Assembly (NCBI GenBank): GCA_002709085.1
Contig: PAPR01000053.1
Coordinates: forward strand, 32,656 to 96,655
Length of the DNA stretch: 64,000 bases
Source: Pseudooceanicola sp.
Lineage (GTDB): Bacteria > Pseudomonadota > Alphaproteobacteria > Rhodobacterales > Rhodobacteraceae
Direction of reading: 5' to 3'
The position numbers were made by a program, and so were the translations under genes. The notes below the pieces were generated by a model. The model had not been told where the DNA came from and searched no databases. It saw nothing but the letters and a program-made list of their open reading frames with translations. Positions 60,603-64,000 of the stretch are shown piece after piece; position 1 is the stretch's first letter; every line of letters begins with the position of its first letter.

Positions 60603-60650
60603 TCACCACCACCAGATCGCACATATATGCGATTGGGCATTTTGTGGTGA
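60603..60650. promoter_or_regulatory. Nested inverted repeats upstream of the nine-gene operon
   Basis: An inner pair, ATCGCA-CATATA-TGCGAT (60616-60633), lies inside an outer pair, TCACCAC...GTGGTGA (60603-60609 and 60644-60650). The inner spacer contains a -10-like TATATG on the minus strand. It is 118 bases upstream of the dctP start and 40 bases after the membrane-protein stop. A regulator site or promoter with operator is likely; it could also fold as a terminator for the membrane gene. Confidence 0.45.
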
Positions 60651-60689
60651 AACGCAAGAGTTTGGCGGGATTCAGAACACCCGGCCAGC

Positions 60690-62126
60690 CTAGAAAATAA
60701 GGTAGATGCCGGTGAGGGCAATGCCCAGGCTCAGCACCATGAATGGCCCGTTCTGCACGAAGATCAGCCGGACCGGCGACACGTTGAACATCCGACTGAC
60801 TATGGCGGCCGTTCCGGTGTAGGGCGAGAACTGAGCAGCGAGAGCCCAGGCGGTCAGCAGGACGGCGACGACATTGATCGGTGTGACGCCGAACGTCGCC
60901 GGATCACCGATGATCGCGACCACGAGGGTCGAAGTCAATACAGGATTCAGTCCGATCATGGCGAGGGCGATGGTGGCCAGAAAGATCAGCGATAGCAGCC
61001 AGGCACCCGTCAGATGCGCACTGACCACGACCTGCGCGGCCTCCTGCATCGGGAACAGTTTGACCAGTACCGGGCCGAGAAATGCCGCCGAGACAATGAC
61101 GCTGGTTTCCGCGGCCTGGCTGGGCAAGCGCTGAAAGACCATGTTTTTCAGCGGTCCTTCGATCAATGTCCCAATGGAATGGCCAAGCCCGAAGATCAGC
61201 CAGAGGCATGAGGTCACGGGAATGATGACAATTACCGCCGCAGAGGTCGACATGTCGAGCTGGTGCGCGGAAAAGTAGATCGCGGTAAAGATGGTGATCA
61301 GCAGCGCGATGAGCTTTGCCACGCTTGGAACCGGCAAGGCCAGCGCCTCTACAAACGGCGTTGTTCCCTTGCGCAGGATCGCTGTGGCTTGCCCGAATGT
61401 GAACAGGCAACTGACCACAAAGATCACCAGCGATATCGCGAGACCGATCATCATGGTCTCGGTCAGGGACACCCCGGCGTATAGAGACGACAACAAGACA
61501 GGGGGCAGCGCAAGCGGGGACCAGGTCACCGAAGGAGAGAAGCCCCGTATCGCCGCGACCGCCGTCATCCACCCGCGTTCGGTCGCACCGGTGGCGCCGT
61601 CATCATCGCTGGCCATCCTGTCACGCGCCAATGTCCCGATCATCACCAGCGACCCCATGTTCATCATCAAGGCCATGACGTTTGTGCCGATGAGGGTCAG
61701 GACCGATTGCTTTCGAAGGGGCTGAGAGATCAGGAACAGGCCGACCCGATTGATCGACTCCGATCGACTGGCCGCTTCCTGAAGCGTAAACACCGCCGTC
61801 AGAAAGGCCTGAAAAAACGCCGCGCGGATCAATGCTTCCTTCAAAAGCGCTGGCGCGTCCTCTAGTCGAACCAACGCCACTGCGGCCGTCAAGAGCGACA
61901 GCATCACGAAGAGCCGGCCGACCTTCCCTCCGCGTACCAACAGGTAGGGAACGATCGCGATCATGATGAGGGCGCTCGGCAACCCCAGTGTCGTCACATC
62001 CAGCCAGTTGTCGATGCCCTGAAAGACCACCAGGCATATAAGCAGGATGCCGATCATTGCGGACCAGTCGGGCAAACGGGTTGAACTACGGGGTGACGGG
62101 TCAGTTAGGGCAACGGCCTGTGGCAT
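60690..62126 (-). CDS. Polytopic membrane protein, possible ion-transporter-superfamily carrier
   Basis: 478 residues with about 11-12 membrane helices; I do not recognise the family with certainty. The two halves look like repeats, each with a polar re-entrant-like segment: NVMALMMNMGSLVMIGTLAR and, late, GLNPVLTSTLVVAIIGDP followed by LAAQFSPYTGTAAIVSRMF. This pattern resembles ion-transporter-superfamily carriers (DASS, ArsB, NhaD, DcuC). I prefer the ATG at 62126, preceded by GGAG, over a GTG at 62180. It is divergent from the thiolase-like gene, so it may import or export a compound of that pathway. Confidence 0.75.
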   Translation of the reverse strand: MPQAVALTDPSPRSSTRLPDWSAMIGILLICLVVFQGIDNWLDVTTLGLPSALIMIAIVPYLLVRGGKVGRLFVMLSLLTAAVALVRLEDAPALLKEALIRAAFFQAFLTAVFTLQEAASRSESINRVGLFLISQPLRKQSVLTLIGTNVMALMMNMGSLVMIGTLARDRMASDDDGATGATERGWMTAVAAIRGFSPSVTWSPLALPPVLLSSLYAGVSLTETMMIGLAISLVIFVVSCLFTFGQATAILRKGTTPFVEALALPVPSVAKLIALLITIFTAIYFSAHQLDMSTSAAVIVIIPVTSCLWLIFGLGHSIGTLIEGPLKNMVFQRLPSQAAETSVIVSAAFLGPVLVKLFPMQEAAQVVVSAHLTGAWLLSLIFLATIALAMIGLNPVLTSTLVVAIIGDPATFGVTPINVVAVLLTAWALAAQFSPYTGTAAIVSRMFNVSPVRLIFVQNGPFMVLSLGIALTGIYLIF

Positions 62127-62214
62127 GGAAAAAGACTCCGACCTGTCCGACGTGGACAGCACATAAAATAAAAGTCCCACAATGCGAGACTATTTGCAAT
62201 ACCAACATTGGCGC

Positions 62215-62231
62215 GGTATATCTCCGATACC
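62215..62231. promoter_or_regulatory. Candidate operator, GGTAT-N7-ATACC
   Basis: Perfect 5-base arms in the 139-base divergent region, 35 bases upstream of the thiolase-like start. The arms are short, so chance is quite possible. Confidence 0.25.
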
Positions 62232-62265
62232 CTCGGCTGTGGGGCGGAGAATGCGAGGAAGGTTC

Positions 62266-63462
62266 ATGACGAGTAATAAAGTATCCATTTTGGGCGGCGC
62301 GGCGTTGCCGGTCGGTAAGTTGCAGGGGCTGAGCGATGCGGGCACTCAACATCTGGAACACGAGGTTCTTGCCAAGCTGATCGTCGAGGCGCTGGCGGAT
62401 GCCGGGCTGGAAAAAGAAGACGTCGGTTCAATGATCCTGACCCTTCCACGGCCCTACACCCAGCAAAAGTATTTTGCCACATTCATGGCCAATTACATGC
62501 GTCTGCCTTGTGACGGACTGGTGATGGAGGTGATGGGAAACGGAATGACCCCGGCCCTGACCTTTCAGACAGCCGTTGACCAGGTCCGGCTGGGGCGCAC
62601 CAAGGTCGCGCTGGCGCTTGGTATCAACTTCGAGACCGGCACGCCCGCCCCGGAACACATGATGTCGTCGATGCGGGCCACCGGCGACGTGGATTTTCAC
62701 GTGCCCTTCGGCTTCACCCCCATCTCCTGGTACGCCATGGACGCGGTGCGCTACATTCATGAGCACAACTCATCCCGCGAGGATTTGGCGATGGTCGCGG
62801 TCAAGAACCGGGCGCACGCCATGCACAATCCGATTGCTCAGTTCCGCAAGCCGATGACCTTGGATGACGTTCTGGCGCAAAGGCCGATCGTGGAACCTCT
62901 TGGCTTGTTCGAAGTGCCGGGACGTGGCGATGGCGCGGTCTGCCTTGTCATCGCGGACGAGGACGTCGCCAAGGAAACCGGCAAACCTTATGTGAATGTC
63001 AGGGGTGAGGGGTTTTATCACGAGGGCGCACATCAGATCAGCGAAGTCCCCAATGACATGATCGCGTTCGAGGCCGCGCAGCAGGCCGGGGCCAAGGCCA
63101 TGGCCGGTGCCGGTATCGGGCCAGACGATCTGGACCTGGCCGAAGTTTACGCGCCCTGCACAATCGTCGAAGTTCTGGTGGCCGAAGCGCTCGGCCTCTG
63201 TCCGGTTGGTCAGGGCGCACGACAAGCGGCCAGCGGGGACACCTCGATTGGCGGACGCATTCCGATCTGCACGTCCGGGGGGCTCTTGTCGCGTGGTCAT
63301 CCGGCCTATGTCACTGCGCTTTATAGCTATTTCGAAGTCTTGGAACAATTGCGGGGTCGCGGTGCGGAACGTCAGGTGACAGACGCGGAGCTGGGGCTCG
63401 TCTGCACCGAACTGGGCAATTACAACGCCGCGATGGTGCACATACTGGAGGCAGTGGCATGA
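62266..63462 (+). CDS. Thiolase-fold protein (SCP2/Ltp type) lacking the nucleophilic Cys
   Basis: 398 residues from ATG 62266 after GAGGAAGG. The fold is clear from GINFETGTPAPEHMMSSM, GRGDGAVCLVIADED and GGLLSRGHPAYVTALYSY with His345. The reactive Cys near residue 90 is missing: the segment reads EVMGNGMTPALTF. Tyr295 in LDLAEVYAPCTIVE lies near the catalytic Tyr294 of the steroid-side-chain aldolase Ltp2, and the DUF35 partner gene follows, as with Ltp2 and ChsH2. A retro-aldol cleavage is therefore more likely than thiolysis (inference). The stop overlaps the DUF35 start (ATGA). Confidence 0.87.
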   Translation: MTSNKVSILGGAALPVGKLQGLSDAGTQHLEHEVLAKLIVEALADAGLEKEDVGSMILTLPRPYTQQKYFATFMANYMRLPCDGLVMEVMGNGMTPALTFQTAVDQVRLGRTKVALALGINFETGTPAPEHMMSSMRATGDVDFHVPFGFTPISWYAMDAVRYIHEHNSSREDLAMVAVKNRAHAMHNPIAQFRKPMTLDDVLAQRPIVEPLGLFEVPGRGDGAVCLVIADEDVAKETGKPYVNVRGEGFYHEGAHQISEVPNDMIAFEAAQQAGAKAMAGAGIGPDDLDLAEVYAPCTIVEVLVAEALGLCPVGQGARQAASGDTSIGGRIPICTSGGLLSRGHPAYVTALYSYFEVLEQLRGRGAERQVTDAELGLVCTELGNYNAAMVHILEAVA

Positions 63463-63875
63463 CCCAACCGATTATTACGACCGAGGGCAAGCGCGCCTAT
63501 CCACCGCGCATGAGCGATTTCACGAAACCCTTCTGGGACGGTGTCGCCACCGGGAGCTTTCGCACAACACGCTGCGATGCCTGTCAGCGACCGAGTTTTC
63601 CCCCCAAGCCCATCTGCCCACATTGCTGGTCTGACCAGGTGACGTGGATCGACCTGTCGGGTCGCGGGCGTCTTTATTCCGCGACGGTTGTGCATGCAGG
63701 GCCTGCGGTCTTTGCGCAGGATTTGCCCTACCGGGTTGGTATCGTCGACCTCGACGAGGGGCTCCGCATTGCGACTCGGGTTCTTGATGAGACGCGGTTC
63801 GACCAGGCGGTCGAATTGGTGGTTTTGGCCTATGACGACGGCCCGCTTTATGCGGCGCGCGGCATCTCCGGTTAA
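63459..63875 (+). CDS. Zn-ribbon OB-fold protein (DUF35 family), thiolase partner
   Basis: 138 residues. An N-terminal helix (FTKPFWDGVATGSFRTTRC) leads to a rubredoxin-like zinc ribbon with two CxxC pairs (RCDACQRP and ICPHCWSD), then an OB-fold (GRGRLYSATVVHAGP, VGIVDLDEGLRIATRVL). Such proteins bind CoA esters and pair with Cys-less thiolase-fold enzymes or hydratases. It is co-translated with the thiolase-like gene, and a terminator-like hairpin follows. Confidence 0.9.
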   Translation: MTQPIITTEGKRAYPPRMSDFTKPFWDGVATGSFRTTRCDACQRPSFPPKPICPHCWSDQVTWIDLSGRGRLYSATVVHAGPAVFAQDLPYRVGIVDLDEGLRIATRVLDETRFDQAVELVVLAYDDGPLYAARGISG

Positions 63876-63879
63876 GCGG

Positions 63880-64000
63880 TCATCCCGACATTCTGGGCGT
63901 TGTGAAGACGGGGCCTTTTGCCCCGTTTTCAGGCTTGTAGGAGAGAAGCTGCTTTGAGATATGGTCGCCCGCAGTCATGACGAGGTCGACCAGTTCGGCC
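63880..64000 (-). CDS. Probable C-terminal end of a minus-strand gene (IclR-like?)
   Basis: An open frame enters from base 64000 and ends at a TGA at 63882-63880; 39 codons are visible (LVDLVMTAGDHISKQLLSY, then KPENGAKGPVFTTPRMSG). The helical part resembles the last helix of IclR-type regulators, which would suit a regulator of the thiolase operon. It is too short to identify. It is convergent with the DUF35 gene, 4 bases away. Confidence 0.4.
   Translation of the reverse strand, partial: AELVDLVMTAGDHISKQLLSYKPENGAKGPVFTTPRMSG
63908..63929 (+). terminator. Rho-independent-type terminator after the DUF35 gene
   Basis: Stem ACGGGGC/GCCCCGT with a CTTTT loop, followed by TTT; 33 bases past the DUF35 stop. 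It lies inside the coding tail of the convergent partial frame, if that frame is real. Confidence 0.65.

Noticed and set aside
1..64000. CRISPR arrays, tRNA or rRNA genes, insertion sequences
   Set aside because: I looked for regular direct repeats, tRNA-like and rRNA segments, and transposase motifs and saw none. A computed search would be needed to exclude small or decayed ones.

Overview
The window reads as an accessory catabolic region of a GC-rich alphaproteobacterium, most likely a Rhodobacterales (roseobacter-type) chromosome or large replicon. The basis is the density of TRAP and Liv-type ABC transporters, class III CoA-transferases and acyl-CoA dehydrogenases, a carboxy(nor)spermidine polyamine pair, and an exonuclease-ATP-dependent DNA ligase pair. 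Taxonomy is inferred from gene content only. I found no rRNA, tRNA, CRISPR array, intact insertion sequence or phage gene.

Layout. 1-1267 (-): TRAP dctQ and a truncated dctM. 1466-4773 (+): CoA-transferase, GntR regulator, acyl-CoA dehydrogenase (ACAD). 4873-14227 (-): TAXI receptor, fused TRAP permease, ADP-forming acyl-CoA ligase, PaaG-like crotonase, two ACADs, MaoC hydratase. 14758-22223 (-): a seven-gene operon of E1-alpha, E1-beta, enoyl-CoA hydratase, E2, ACAD, AMP-forming acyl-CoA ligase and TetR. 22383-25198 (+): a single ACAD, then an orphan Liv-type binding protein. 25563-31912 (+): TetR, then TRAP dctPQM, metallo-beta-lactamase-fold hydrolase, GST and FAH-family hydrolase. 31997-34394 (-): carboxy(nor)spermidine dehydrogenase and decarboxylase. 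34617-37207 (+): exonuclease and DNA ligase; 37257-38018 (-): Nudix hydrolase. 38457-43813 (+): shikimate-dehydrogenase paralogue and a complete Liv ABC transporter. 43982-45169 (-): CoA-transferase. 45501-51362 (+): second Liv transporter with a LivM-LivG fusion and an embedded ACAD. 51506-60485 (-): a nine-gene operon of TRAP dctPQM, SDR, ACAD, acyl-CoA ligase, MaoC hydratase, citryl-CoA-lyase-like protein and an AMACR-like class III protein. 60690-62126 (-): unidentified polytopic membrane protein. 62266-63875 (+): Cys-less thiolase-fold protein and a DUF35 partner. 63880-64000 (-): probable tail of another gene.

How the parts fit: most of the window consists of modules in which a high-affinity importer for an organic acid is co-transcribed with enzymes that add CoA (transferase or ligase), desaturate (ACAD), hydrate (crotonase or MaoC), oxidise (SDR) and cleave (thiolase-like, citryl-CoA-lyase-like, or FAH hydrolase). 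The substrates cannot be read from sequence. Active-site departures in several enzymes suggest branched, alicyclic or hydroxylated acids rather than plain fatty acids. The best candidates for an undescribed pathway are the nine-gene operon at 51506-60485 and the Cys-less thiolase/DUF35 pair at 62266-63875.
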